Source: Diphasiastrum complanatum (lineage: Eukaryota; Streptophyta; Lycopodiopsida; Lycopodiales; Lycopodiaceae). Taken from it: a stretch of 64,000 bases of DNA. Position 1 is the first letter of the stretch; every line of letters starts with the position of its first letter. A program made the translations under genes and the position numbers. Below the pieces are notes generated by a model that saw only the letters and a list, made by a program, of their open reading frames with translations, was not told the origin of the DNA and did no database searches. The DNA is taken from positions 17,928,886 through 17,992,885 of the forward strand of contig CM055092.1 of NCBI GenBank assembly GCA_029204225.1, written 5' to 3'. This document shows positions 35,293-47,103 of this stretch, piece after piece.

Positions 35293-35376
35293 TGTGCTTG
35301 ATTTGGATTTTGGCTTTGATTTGGATCAACCCTATCAATATCAATGAAACCTCTTGTACTTGGCTCTGATACCATT
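35293..35376 (-). other. Primer-site-bearing tail beyond the N 3' LTR
   Basis: After the apparent LTR end, the minus strand continues with AA, then TGGTATCAGAGCC (35374-35362) and about 70 more bases ending AAGCACA at the target duplication. In a normal element the primer site follows only the 5' LTR. Either the LTR truly extends to 35293 and contains a primer-site-like string, or leader sequence was integrated together with the 3' LTR. Confidence 0.6.
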
Positions 35377-36207
35377 TGCAAAAAGTACAAATAGGACCAA
35401 GAGTGGATCCTAATCTGATCCTCAAGAGGGATTGGATGTTAGATTTACTTGATCTATCAATCTAGATAAGATTAAGATCAATCTAGATCAATTCTAGGCA
35501 TAAAATCCAAACAAGAACAATCATTTAATGAAGGTAAATGTACTTGCTGGTTTCACACATGTGAAACCCTGTCAGGGTACGGAATCCAACCTAAAAATCA
35601 AGTACACTATGATAGAATCTCAAAACAATCAAAACAAATGTAGACAAATAGAGAGAATTACACAAAATTGCCTCCAAAACCAAGATTGGTGTTTCATATT
35701 GATTATGGCCAAATGTGGCTCTATATATACAATAAGTGGGAGCTCGTGGTACTGATCATCCCTATGATCCCACATGTGTGAAGGTGCTTTGTCATATGAT
35801 GATTCATCATGCAAAACTGACACTTGGACAAAACCTTCTATTTTTAGCACTTTTGGTCCATTTTCCTTCTATATGGAGATCTTCCTGGAAATCTTCTAGA
35901 AGTCAAAATTAGCCTACTTCAGCTTATTCCACACGTGTGATATGTCCTATACACATGGGATATGACACCTAACCAAAGGATGTGGCTCATGTAATCAATA
36001 GATTGATGCCATGTGTCATATGTCTAGAAAACTAGTTTTTGGCCTTTTAGCCACTAGAACTTGAATTAAATCATATGTACAACCTATATGATTATGGTAC
36101 ATGACAAGTACACTATTTTCACACGTGGAAACAGGCTCCACACATGTGTAATCATCCTATATACATGATTTTTGGCTTCTACCAAGCTTATTATTGCATT
36201 TTTCACA
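35377..36207 (-). mobile_element. 3' LTR of element N
   Basis: 831 bases from TGTGAAAAATGC at 36207 to TTTTTGCA at 35377 (minus strand). GAGGAGGAG lies directly outside the start. It contains palindromic CACACGTGTG-type boxes at 35551, 35770, 35927, 36115 and 36138. Unusually, a primer-site sequence follows its other end. Confidence 0.75.
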
Positions 36208-37660
36208 CTCCTCCTCAAAAATCTAGCTTGATGGAAAACATGATGATCTTGAACTTGACTCCATGGGCTGAATTGGTATTTTCTGGTTCAAAAGGTATGA
36301 AGATCAGCCAATGAGCTTGATTTTGATCTGAAATCACCATATCCATGATAGTGCTTCTTTGATGTTGACATCTTTGATGAACTTGAGAGCTTTGCACCAT
36401 CCTAGCATCTTCGAAATTGATTCCTTTCCAATTTCATGTAGATGCTTGACTTTGAGGCTTGCTCCTTCTTCATGTGCATGCTCCTCCATGATAAAATAAA
36501 TATTTCTTCTTGACTTATTAGGATCACAAAGATCAAACATCATGTACCATGATCTTGAGAATTAGACATATCCAAATTGGCAAAACTATGCATGCTATAA
36601 TAACAAAGTGTTTGCATCATATCTTCATGCTTGTTTACCATGCTAATCTCAGATCCAATGAGGCTAAATACTTCATTATGGAGATAAGTGTCTTTAGAAG
36701 ATGATTCACTTACTCTCATAAAGAGTTTGCAATTTGCCTCAATACAAATTTTCAAACTATGAGTGAACAAGTATAAGTGTCCACTTTGGATGCTTCACTT
36801 ATTCTCATAAAAAGTTTACAACTTGCCTTTAAGATTGAAAACTTACAATTTTCATCTTTATGAATGGACACATCATTCATGATCTTATTGAAACCAAAAG
36901 ATCCTACATTATGAAGATATTTCCATTTCCTTGACTTCATAACTAATGTAAGCTTACAAGAAAAACATATTTTGCTATCTTTTAAGGCATCACACTCAAC
37001 TAGTATTGCCTTAATCCACCTTTGAGATACAAAAATCTCTTCAAAGCAAAATGGTTTTTCATAAGTTGACATGACAGCATAAATGAAACTATTTTCATTT
37101 TGTGATTGCTGCTCCTTATTCTTGATTGATTTCTCTTGGATCATAACAATAAGTTTGAACTTATCTTAAGTTCCAAGCAAAATACTTTTCAAGGACATAA
37201 AATAAATCCAAGTTACTTTCATGAAAGTCACATCTATCTTTGCATCTTGAACCAAACAATGCACTTCCAAATGAAAAATTTCAAAAGATTTGACATGTGT
37301 TGTGATGGACTCTTGAAGACAAATCTTGCAAGTCCTTGTGAGACTCCAAGCCTCATTCATCTTTCCACAAAGGAAACACCCTTTCTTGGACTTGTCCTTC
37401 TTGTATTTGCATTTTGAACTTGAAGCTCCATCCTTCACCTTGGCCCCCTTGCTTTGGTTCTCCTTGGATGGACTGGTCTTCTTTTTGTAGCATCTTGAGA
37501 AAAAATATCCTCCCTTGCCACAAAGGTTGCACTCAGGATCCTTTCTTTCCGTCAATAGGATGCCATCTATTGATGCCATGTGAATAAAAACCTGTGATAT
37601 GATTCTAGAAATGTAATTTGTGACTTTCAAGATACTAGATTTGAACATCTTCAACAATCT
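36208..37660 (-). pseudogene. Element N body: gag remnant and RT N-terminus, internally deleted
   Basis: The minus strand has gag-like pieces: CNLCGKGGYFFSRCYKK (about 37540-37490), a knuckle whose His is replaced, and a Lys/Ser linker. A second cysteine pair (KKGCFLCGK) follows near 37380. At about 37060-36990, CFEEIFVSQRWIKAILVECD resembles the RT N-terminal block SSFEEA....W..AM..EY.AL. Protease, integrase, RT core and RNase H are absent. An imperfect direct repeat (36704-36740 and 36790-36826) encodes KLFMR(I/V)SE twice. A non-autonomous deletion derivative is likely. Confidence 0.5.
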
Positions 37661-38204
37661 AGAAGGATCTACAAAAGATCTAGCTCACAAACCTAAGAAT
37701 CAATCTTCATAGTAATGACTAGTCACTTGGAAACTTTGCTTTGATCACTAAGACAAAAGAGCACAATCTTGAATCAAATCACTAAAGAAATCAGATCCAA
37801 TATCCTATTGGACTCATCAAATACCAATGACTCTTTCTTTTTTGAAAGTTGAAATGGATATGAAAAGATTTGAAACCTAGATTTTCCTTTTCACTTGACT
37901 AGTTCTCTCAACACTTGAGATTCTTGAACAAAAGATGGGTTTTGTTTCAAACACATGAAAATAAAACTTAATCACTTCTTTTGGACTCACTCTTGAGCCA
38001 AATAATCTCACTCTTGAGATTTAGAATGAATTTTATTTGATTTGAAAACAAACTATACCACCAATTTTTCACATAACTTAAAAATTTAGACAACTAGAGA
38101 TTCACAAAGATCTCAACCATGCATGAATACTCAAGTATGGACTCCTCCTCATTCTAGACATCCAATGGGATCACAAATTGACCCTCACACTCTCACAAAG
38201 AAAG
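37661..38204 (-). other. Element N leader-like non-coding sequence
   Basis: AT-rich, no frame. Its position between the gag remnant and the lost 5' LTR of N fits an untranslated leader. It ends at the junction with the truncated gag of P. Confidence 0.4.
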
Positions 38205-39035
38205 TTTAATAGAACTAATTTGAGTTTTAAGGGCAAGGGCAAGAAGGAGTCTAAGCAGCAATTTTCCAAGTCTCAGGAGGATCAGGGATCTTCCAGCAAA
38301 ACTAAGAAGAAAGGAAAGTGCTTCCATTGTGGTAAAAAGGGCCATTGGAAGAGTGAATGTCGCAAATTCCTGGCAGAACAAGGCAAGGGGAAACCAAAAC
38401 AAGCAGGTAACCTTGTCGATGAGGGTGAGATTGAAGACTCTAGCATCTTCATATCTGCATTGTCATCTAATCAAGATGATCAAGCATGGTATATTGACTC
38501 GGGAGCCACAAGACACATGACAGGTAACAAGAATTGGTTCAGTAGCTTGAAAGTGTTGGATAATGGAACGTCTGTTTCACAAGCAAATGGTAAGGTGTGC
38601 AAGATCAAGGGGATAGGCATCGTTTCAATCCAACTACCTGATGGCAAAAGCAGGATGATCATGGAGGTACTTTACGTACCAGGTTTGAAGAAAAATCTAC
38701 TTTCTGTTGGAGTCATTACTGATCAAAAGTTAAAAGTAGAATTCTCCCATGATAGTTGCATTGTGAAGGATGCGAACCAAAAGTTCAAAGTTATTGCGGA
38801 TGGAGTAAGAGAGCCCAATACAAAATTGTACAGGTTGAATGCTACAATCAAGGGGCAACATGGACTTGTATCGTCCATTCCATCGCAAACTGAGTTGTGG
38901 CACAAGAGGCTTGGTCACTTGAACTTGGGAAGCCTCAGTTTGATGAGAAAATTGGAGATGGTAACAGGATTGCCTACCATAGAGGATCACTTGAAATCGA
39001 TGTGCAAAACTTGTGTATATGGGAAGCAGCATTGA
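38205..39035 (+). pseudogene. Copia element P gag (3' part), protease and integrase N-terminus
   Basis: The open frame starts in the Lys-rich gag linker, has the zinc knuckle CFHCGKKGHWKSEC (about 38320-38361), the protease AWYIDSGATRHMTGN (about 38485-38525), LSVGVITDQKLKVEF and the integrase zinc module (LWHKRLGHLN ... CKTCVYGKQH). It ends at TGA 39033-39035; the inverted copy M has CGA (Arg) at the same codon, so the stop arose by a CpG transition. The 5' LTR and most of gag are absent. Confidence 0.88.
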
Positions 39036-40093
39036 GAGAAGTTCAATAAAGGGGGTGTTGCAAGAACAAAGAACTAGATTTAATCCAAACAGATTTATGC
39101 GGGCCTATGAGGACCATGTCCTTAGGTAAAGCCTTCTATTTTATGACCTTTATTGATGATATGTCACGTAAAACATGGATCTACTTCTTGAAGAAAAAAT
39201 CAGATGCATTTGATAACTTCTAGAGCTTCAAAGCATTGGTTGAAAATCAGACAAGTAGGAAGATCAAAGTCCTAAGATCACATAGTGGAGGTGAGTACAA
39301 GTCTAATGACTTCAAAGATCTTTGTGATCAATGTGGGATTAAAAGACAATTTACGCAAGCTCATACTCCTGCTCTCAATGGTGTAGCTAAGCGCAAGAAT
39401 CGTACGATTGTGGAAAGTGCCAGATCTATGCTAGCTGAGATGAAACTACCAAAAGATTTTTGGTCAGAAGCATGTAGCACGACAGTCTATCTTCAAAATA
39501 GAAGTCCTACCATTGCCATACCAAAGATAACACCTGAGGAAGCATTCACAAAGAAGAAGCCAAAGGTGAACCACTTGCGAATCTTTGGATGTAAGGCCTT
39601 TGTACACATTCCTAAGGAAGAGAGACGTAAACTTGATGTAAAAGCTATCAAGTGCATATTCCTAGGATATGATAATCGTGTGAAGGGCTATAGATGTTTT
39701 GATCCAATCGAAAACAAAATTCATATAAGCCGTGATGTTATGTTTGATGAATCCAAGATGTATGAGGACGAGGATGCTGAGAAGATAGACACATCCAGTG
39801 GGAAAGATGGTATAGTGAGGATACCACTTGATGATGATCCATTCATTGACCTTCCAAGTGATGAACATGAGGATACATCTCAAGATACTACTACTCAACT
39901 TCAAGAAACAGGTTGGAGAGGTAGGGACAAACCTTTTGGTGCAAGAAGGATTGAAGTTGCGGGTGACAAACACAAGGAGAATGATGTATCGTGGGATACA
40001 TTTTCACCAAGAAGCCGATCACCTGACAGAAAGCTCCCTAAGGGGTTGATGGAGAGCCGCGACATAGATGACTTTCTAGGATCATCTAACTAG
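39036..40093 (+). pseudogene. Element P integrase core and linker
   Basis: The integrase core follows in related frames: LIQTDLCGPM, FIDDMSRKTWIYF, then SHSGGEYKSND and LNGVAKRKNRTIVESARSML, FWSEACSTTVYLQNRSP and FGCKAFVHIPKEERRKLD. Asn of SDNGGEY is Ser and the preceding catalytic Asp is His in this copy, and the third catalytic Glu is Lys, so the DDE triad is destroyed. TAG at 39221 replaces AAG. The frame ends at TAG 40091-40093, where M has CAG. Confidence 0.85.
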
Positions 40094-41690
40094 AGAGAGC
40101 TACGAAGATCAACAAGAGAGAAGATACTACCTGAAAGGTATCAAGCAAATTATGCTCTCTTATCTAGCATTATTCAAAGCAAAGAACCTTCGACTTATGG
40201 TGAAGCGAAGGATGATGACATTTGGGTCAAGGCCATGGGAGAGGAGATGGAGTCAATTGCTAAGCATAGCACATGGGACTTAGTAGAACCACCAGTTGGC
40301 AAGAAACCCATTGGTTGCAAATGGGTATACAGGACTAAGTACCATGCAGATGGAAGTATAGCAAAGCACAAAGCAAGATTGGTGATCAAAGGGTACGCAC
40401 AAAATAAAGGCATCAACTATGAGGAGACCTTTGCGCCGGTTTGTAAGTGGAATACTCTACGTCTACTTATTGCTTTAGCTTCACATTTTGGTTGGCCTTT
40501 GCATCAGATGGATGTGAAATCTGCTTTTCTAAATGGTGAGTTAGAAGAAGAAGTGTTCATGGATCAACCTGAGGGCTTTGTAACGAAAGGACAGGAAAAT
40601 AAAGTATGTCACTTGAAGAAAGCGCTTTATGGTCTTAAACAAGCACCACGTGCGTGGTATAGTAGGATTGATGTCTACTTTCATTCAAAGGGGATGGTGA
40701 GAATACATTCTGATCCAAATCTATATGTCTTATGCTTTGATGGTATGGTTGCTTTGATTGCTCTTTATGTTGATGACTTGATTATTACGGGAAATCTCAT
40801 GGAACAATTTGAGATGACAGATCTCAGCCTGATGCATTACTGCCTTGGAGTAGAAGTGTGGCAAAAAGGACATGAAGTGGATTTAACACAGGTGAAGTAT
40901 GTCAAAGAGTTGCTGCACAAGTTTAGGTTGCAAGATTGCAAACCAGTAAACACTCCTACTGAACCAAGTAAAAAGCTTTCTAAGCTTGATGAGTCACAAT
41001 CATTTGATGCTACGCTATATAGACAGTTACTAGGGAGCTTGATTTACCTTACCACGACTAGACCAGATATATGCTATGCTATTGGCATTGTAAGTCAGTT
41101 TATGGCAGCACCTACGGAAACGCATTGGAAGATAGCTAAACGCATTTTGCATTATGTGAAAGGCACTTTAGAGTATGGCTTGATTTACAGGAAGCATGAT
41201 GGTTTACCTGAGTTGTGTGGCTATGTGGATGCGGACTAGGGAGGTGACTATGATGATCGTAGATCCACCACAGGATATATATTCCAGTTTTGTGGTAGTT
41301 GCTTTTCCTAGTCTAGTAAGAAGCAAAGTACAATTGCTCTTTCCACCACAAAAACAGAGTATAAGGCAATGTGTAGTGCTGCATAGGAAGCTATATGGTT
41401 GAGACAAATCTTGGAAGAAATTGGCATGAAGCAGAAAAATCCCACGACTTTACATAGCAACAGTCAGAGTGGCATTCAGCTAGCAAAGAATCCAGTGTTC
41501 CATGCGAGAACTAAACACATTGAGATTCAGTATCACTTCATACGTGAGAGGCTACTGAGTCGTGAAATTCATGTTGTTCATTGTAGCACAGAAGAACAAC
41601 TAGCTGATATTTTCACTAAATCACTTACTGGAGAAAAGTTTGATAAATTTAGATCAAAGCTTTCTGTACTTAAAGTTTGTTGACTTTAAA
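40094..41690 (+). pseudogene. Element P RT-RNase H
   Basis: RT has WDLVEPPVGKKPIGCKWVY, NYEETFAPVCKWNTLRLL, QMDVKSAFLNGELEEEVFM, LYGLKQAPRAWYSR and YVDD (40766-40777). About 14 codons are missing after YVDDLIITGN compared with M. RNase H has YVDAD, then TAG at 41237 (TGG in M), TAG at 41309 (TGG in M), TAG at 41384 (CAG in M), followed by QLAKNPVFHARTKHIEIQYHF and EEQLADIFTKSLTGEKF. The otherwise continuous alignment with the inverted M copy makes each lesion readable. Confidence 0.9.
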
Positions 41691-41736
41691 GCTATGTATA
41701 TGACTGTATAAAAAGTGACTCTACTTTAAGGGAGAG

Positions 41737-42011
41737 AGTTAGAATTAAAGTTAGAATCACTGTGTTACTGTACTGTGGGTCCTATCAGTGGATAAGGATC
41801 AGTTGGCCTCGCCACGAGGCAAGTCGATGGGACACGCGTCCCGCCAACGGCAACTTGGGTCATGCATGGGTTGCCTGAGTGAACAACTATATGTACAGTG
41901 TAATTTCATTTTGAGAAATACAGTTGCTATGTGAGCTTGCTGAGGAGAGTGTTTTCTGTCTGTGTTATTGTGTGGCAGGATCTGTGTTCCTGTGCAAAGC
42001 AAATTCTAAGT
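41737..42011 (+). mobile_element. 3' LTR of element P
   Basis: 275 bases from AGTTAGAATT to AATTCTAAGT, preceded by the purine tract AAGGGAGAG. It is the inverted counterpart of the M LTRs. It abuts the last 80 bases of N without any spacer. Confidence 0.85.
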
Positions 42012-42091
42012 GGAACAGGCTCCACACATGTGTAATCATCCTATATACATGATTTTTGGCTTCTACCAAGCTTATTTTTGCATTTTTCACA
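42012..42091 (-). mobile_element. First 80 bases of the N 5' LTR
   Basis: Nearly identical to 36128-36207 (one indel, one substitution by eye) and in the same minus orientation. The end TTTTTCACA abuts the AACCA target duplication of N. The remaining ~750 bases of this LTR are gone; P occupies the place. Confidence 0.88.
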
Positions 42092-43250
42092 AACCATATA
42101 GCTTCCTGTGCTACACTACACATTGCCTTATACTCTGCTTCTATGGTGGAAAGAGCAATTGTACTTTGCTTCTTACTACACCAGGAAAAACAACTACCAC
42201 AAAACTGGAATACATACCCTATGGTGGATATATGATCATCATAGTCACCTCCCCAATCCGCATCCACATAGCCACACAACTCAGGTAAACCATCATGCTT
42301 CTTGTAAATCAAGCCATAATCTGAAGTGCCTTTCACATAACGCAAAATGCATTTCGCTGCCTTCCGATGCATTTCTGTAGGTGCTACCATAAACTGACTT
42401 ACAATGCCAACGGCATAGCATATATCTGGTCTAGTCGTGGTAAGGTAAATCAAGCTCCCTACTAACTGCCTATATAGTGTAGCATCAAATGACTGTGACT
42501 CATCAAGCTTAGAAAGCTTTTTACCTGGATCAATAGGAGTATTTACTGGTTTGCAATCCTACAACCTAAACCTGTGCAGCAACTCTTTGACATACTTCAC
42601 CTGTGTTAAACCCACTTTGTGTCCTTTTTGCCACACCTCTACTCCAAGGCAATAATGCATCAGGCTAAGATCTGTCATCTCGAATTGTTCCATGAGATCT
42701 TTCTTGATCATATCTATCATCTCTTGATTATTTTCCATAGTAATCAAGTCATCAACATAAAGAGCAATCAAAGCAACCATACCATCAAAGCATAAGACAC
42801 ATAGATTTGGACCAGAGTCTGTTCTCACCATCCCCTTTGAACGAAAGTAGGCATCAATCCTGCTATACCATGCACGTGGTGTCTGTTTAAGACCATAAAG
42901 TGCTTTCTTCAAGCGACATACTTTATTTTCATGTCCCTTAGTTACAAAGCCTTCAGGTTGATCCATGAACACCTCTTCTTCTAACTCACCATTTAGAAAA
43001 GCAGATTTCACATCCATCTGATGCAAGGGCCAACCAAAATGTGAAGCTAAAGCAACAAGTAGACGTAGAGTATTCCACTTACATACTGGCGCAAAGGTCT
43101 CCTCATAGTCAATGCCTTTACTTTGTGCATACCCTTTGATCACCAATCTTGCCTTGTGCTTTGCTATACTTCCATCTGCATGGTACTTAGTCCTGTATAC
43201 CCATTTGCAACCAATGGGTTTCTTGCCAACTGGTGGTTCTACTAAGTCTC
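42092..43250 (-). pseudogene. Element M RT and RNase H (first part)
   Basis: Minus-strand RT: VIKGYAQSKGIDYEETFAPV, QMDVKSAFLNGELEEEVFM, LYGLKQTPRAWYSR, YVDD (codons at 42760-42749), LMEQFEMTDLSLMHYCLGVE. RNase H follows from about 42453: YLTTTRPDICYAVGIVSQFM, YVDADWGGDYDD, SWCSKKQSTIALSTIEAEYK, then QEAIW at the insertion site. There is a stop around 42558 (TAG after RFRL) and a frame loss near 43250. This copy keeps Trp and Gln codons where P has stops. Confidence 0.88.
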
Positions 43251-44813
43251 ATGTGCTATGCTTAGCAATTGACTCCATCTCCTCTCCCATGGCCTTGACC
43301 CAAATGTCATCATCCTTCACTTCACCATAAGTCGAAGGTTCTTTGCTTTGAATAATGCTAGATAGGAGGGTATAATTTGCTTCATACCTTTGTGGTTGTG
43401 TCTTCTCTCTTGTTGATCTTTGTAGCTCTCCCTGGCTAGATGATCCTGGAAAGTCATCCATGTCGCGGCTCTCCAAAAATCTCTCAAACCACTTAGGGAG
43501 CTTCCTGTCAGGTGATCGGCTTCCTGGTGAAAATGTATCCCACGGTACATCCTTCTCCTTGTGTTTGTCAACTGCAACTTTAATTCTTCTTGCACCAAAA
43601 GGTTTGTCCCTACCTCTCCGACCTGTCTCTTAAGGTTGAGTAGTAGTATCTTGAGATGTATCCTCTTTTTCATCACTTGGAAGGTCAATGAATGGATCAT
43701 CATCAGATGGTATCCTCACTATACCATCTTTCCCACTGGATGTATCTATCTTCTCAGCATCCTTGTCTTCATACAACTTGGATTCATCAAAGATAACATC
43801 ACAACTTACATGGATTTTGTTTTCCACTGGATCAAAACATCTATAGCCTTTCACACGATCATCATATCCTAGGAATATGCACTTGATAGCTTTTACATCA
43901 AGTTAACGTCTCTCTTCCTTAGAAACGTGTACAAAGGCCTTACATCCAAAGATTGACAAGTGGTTCACCTTTGGTTTCTTCTTCGTGAATGCTTCCTCAG
44001 GTGTTATCTTTGGTATGGCAATGGTAGGACTTCTATTTTGAAGATAGACTGCCGTACTGCATGCTTCTATCCAAAAATCTTTTGGTAGTTTCATCTCAGC
44101 TAGCATAGATCGGGCACTTTTCACAATCGTACAATTCTTGCGCTCAGCTACACCATTGAGAGCAGGAGTATGAGCTTGCGTAAATTGTCTTTTAATCCCA
44201 CATTGATCACGATGATCATTGAGATCATTAGACTTCCTACCTGTCTAATTTTCGACCAATGCTTTGAAGCTCTTGAAGTTGTCAAATGCATCTGATTTCT
44301 TCTTCAAGAAGTAGATCCACGTCTTACGTGACATATCATCAATAAAGGTCATGAAATAGAAGGCTTTACCTAAGGACATGGTCCTCATAGGCCCGCATAA
44401 ATCTGTGTGGATTAAATCCAGGATGTTCTTTGCTCTCGCAACACTCCCTTTATTGAACTTCTCTCGATGCTGCTTCCCATATACACATGATTCGCACATC
44501 GATTTCAAGTGGTCTTCTATAGTAGGCAATCCTGTTACCATCTCCAATTTTCTCATCAAACTGAGGTTCCTAAGTTCAAGTGACCAAGCCTCTTATGCCA
44601 CAGCTTAGCTTGCGATGGAATGGATGATACAAGTCCATGTTGCCCCTTGATTGTGGCATTCAACTTGTACAATTTTGTATTGGGATCCCTTACTCCATCT
44701 GAAATAACTTTGAACTTTTGGTTCACATCTTTCACAAAGCAACGATCATGGGCGAATTCTACTTTCAACTTTCGATCAGTAATGACTCCAACAGAAAGTA
44801 GATTTTTCTTCAA
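43251..44813 (-). pseudogene. Element M integrase and linker
   Basis: Minus-strand integrase has the zinc module (LWHKRLGHLN ... CESCVYGKQHREKF), LIHTDLCGPM, FIDDMSRKTWIYF and, after a frame change at about 44245, NGVAERKN with the catalytic Glu kept. FWIEACSTAVYLQNRSP, FGCKAFVHVSKEERR and the variable linker (SGKDGIVRIPSDDDPFIDL) follow. Stops near 43900 and 43630 and frame changes near 44555 and 43480 break it. Confidence 0.85.
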
Positions 44814-45850
44814 ACCTGGTATGTAAAGTACCTACCTGATCATCCTACTTTTGCCATCAGGTAGTTGGATATCCCCTTGATCTTGCACACCTCACCATTT
44901 GCTTGTAAAATGGACGTTCCATTATCCAACACTTTCAAGCTACTGAACCAATTCTTGTTACCTGTCATGTGTCTTGTGGCTCCCGAGTCAATATACCATG
45001 CTTGATCATCTTGATTAGATGACAATGCAGATATGAAGATGCTAGAGTCTTCAATCTCACCCTCATCGACAAGGTTACCTGCTTGTTTTGGTTTTCCCTT
45101 GCCTTGTTCTACCAGAAATTTGCGACATTCACTCTTCCAATGGCCCTTTTTACCACAATGGAAGCACTTGCCTTTCTTCTTGGTATTACTGAAAGATCCC
45201 TCATCCTCCTGAGACTTGGCAAATTGTTACTTAGACTTCTTCTCACCCTTGCCCTTGCCTTGTTTTTGGCGTGTCGCAAGTGCTTGATCGTCAGTATTTT
45301 GACGTCTAGCTTTCACCATTTCTCGTCGTTGCTCTTCCTGCATCAAGATTCTTGTGAGCTCGTCAAAGATTGGCAATCTTTCTCTTGATGCTATTGTGCT
45401 CACAAACATTTGATAGGGTTCTGCAATGTCGCACAATGCATTGTGCACACACCAGCTCCACATCACGTATGCGCTCACCAATAGAATGCAGTTCATCCCT
45501 CATTGTCTTGATTCTGGTCATGTACGTCTGAATGTGCTCTCCTTGTTCCATGCGGGCACTATTCAGCTTTGACTTCATAAACATGATTCTTGATGAATTT
45601 GATGTCTCGAACTGCTCCTTTAGCACATCCCATGCCTGTCTGGGTGTAACAGCATCACAAATGTGGGTAATGATGTGACCCTTCACTGACAAGTTAATGA
45701 AGGTCAAGGCTTTTCTCATCTTTTTGTCGAACACTTTGATATCTGCTTCATTTGGTGGCCTTCTCTCATCACTTGTGACGACTTCCCACACATCTTTCTC
45801 CATAAGTATGTTTTCATTTTGAATTTCCACACTACATAGTTGGAAATCCC
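44814..45850 (-). pseudogene. Element M gag and protease
   Basis: Minus-strand gag: KDVWEVVTSDERRPP, FINLSVKGHIITHICDA, AWDVLKEQFETSNSSRIMF, YMTRIKTMRDELHSIG, a Lys/Gln linker, the zinc knuckle CFHCGKKGHWKSEC (about 45175-45134) and protease QAWYIDSGATRHMTGN (about 45005-44960). A one-base loss near 45795 puts the start region out of frame, another shift lies near 45420, and one near 44870 precedes the pre-integrase segment. Confidence 0.85.
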
Positions 45851-47090
45851 GTCCAGTTTGCTACTTTCACTCAAAATGGACTCTCCCATCTTTGCTATCG
45901 CAAAACTGCTTGAAACTTATGTCGTAGGCTAAAAGCAGTATGCCGAGGCCAACTGTGATGTCAGAAGTTGAAAATAATGACGTGCACTTTTTTCCTTAAC
46001 AGGCCACTCGCCGCTTTTCCACCAATTTGAAAGCCAAATCGGCGTCGCCTTCCGAAATGCACTCAGTCGTCAACTCCCAACTACATGTCCAATGGAATGG
46101 TGAAATCACTTTTGATGCACTCCGAACACTTTCTCCATTGAAATCACTCTGTTTTGTTGTACCGTACTTGTAGGTACAGTCTGAGTGCCCTTCGTTTGGA
46201 GGTTATAGCCTTTCGTTTGGGTCAAAACGGACAAAGGACCCAAAAATAGGGATTTTCTTTGTTTTTGAACTGTTTCTTCACCTTGAAGAAACTTCACTCT
46301 TCACTTGTGAAGGGACCCAACTCCAATTTCAGTACGAAAATTTTTAATAAAGTTGAAGGCCAAAATACACATCAATTCTTCAGGACCCACTTCAGTTAAA
46401 TCCAACAATAGGTTTCAATTCTGTGGTCCAGATGCAATTAATCCTGTCCATCGATCGTTGTGGAGATGATCTTGTGGACTTCCATGCATCGGTGCGTCAA
46501 ACTACACTTCCGAAGCCGCTGGACATCTCAAAACACTAAGCTGCTGCCCCGTTCGTTGTGTGTGAGCTCCATGCTCCTCTCTGTCTACGGCCAAGCCTCC
46601 CCAAACTGGTTTTTGCTTGATCAATTTCGTTTTTGGATCGATTTGAGCACAATCTGAGGCCTGGAGCAGGGTCGCCCTTCTGATACCAAGTTTGTAGAGT
46701 GTTCAATCATGAAATTCCATGGAGAAATGGTGATTTTAGCTCAACTTGACAAAGTGGTTTTTTTCACCTTTTACCACAAATCTGCTAGATGACATCCAAA
46801 TGGGTGCACAAACAGCGAAGAAATCACCAGTTATGTATAAAAAATCGTAACCTGGTTTCAATTTTTAACTGGCTTCAAAGTTGTCAATTTTTCACCAAAT
46901 TTTTCCTTGTCTGATGCTATGCACAGGCTAATAATCCTTGTGCTGAGCTTGGCAAGCCTCTATAAACTAGAAACCATGCACCAGTGCTTCTCTTTCCGTC
47001 TACAACCCGCCGTAAACCCCGAACTCTCAGAAGACAGTTCTCCCGAAGCTCTCTTCGATGGCGATGTTGTACTGTGTACACTCCCTGTAT
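45851..47090 (-). other. Leader of element M
   Basis: About 1.2 kb between the primer site and gag with no sustained frame. This is a long but not exceptional copia leader. I see no additional domain in it. Confidence 0.6.
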
Positions 47091-47103
47091 GGCTCTGATA
47101 CTA
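47091..47103 (-). promoter_or_regulatory. tRNA primer-binding site of element M
   Basis: The minus strand reads TAGTATCAGAGCC directly after the LTR end. This is the plant copia initiator-Met tRNA primer site TGGTATCAGAGCC with one G-to-A change. Confidence 0.85.

Larger units (their letters stand above)
35293..42091 (-). mobile_element. Copia element N inserted into M, with P nested in it
   Basis: A 6,799-bp insertion that begins TG and ends CA on the plus strand, flanked by AACCA at 35288-35292 and 42092-42096. Both flanks continue the RNase H codons of M, so this is an exact insertion site. Inside are the N 3' LTR (35377-36207), a purine tract, a heavily decayed body (36208-38204), the truncated element P (38205-42011) and the first 80 bases of the N 5' LTR (42012-42091). 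It is minus-oriented. Confidence 0.85.

Noticed and set aside
35362-35374. 5' LTR of a separate complete element to the left of 35377
   Set aside because: The sequence left of the primer site reaches the AACCA target repeat after only 70 bases and continues as RNase H of M, so no second element body exists there.
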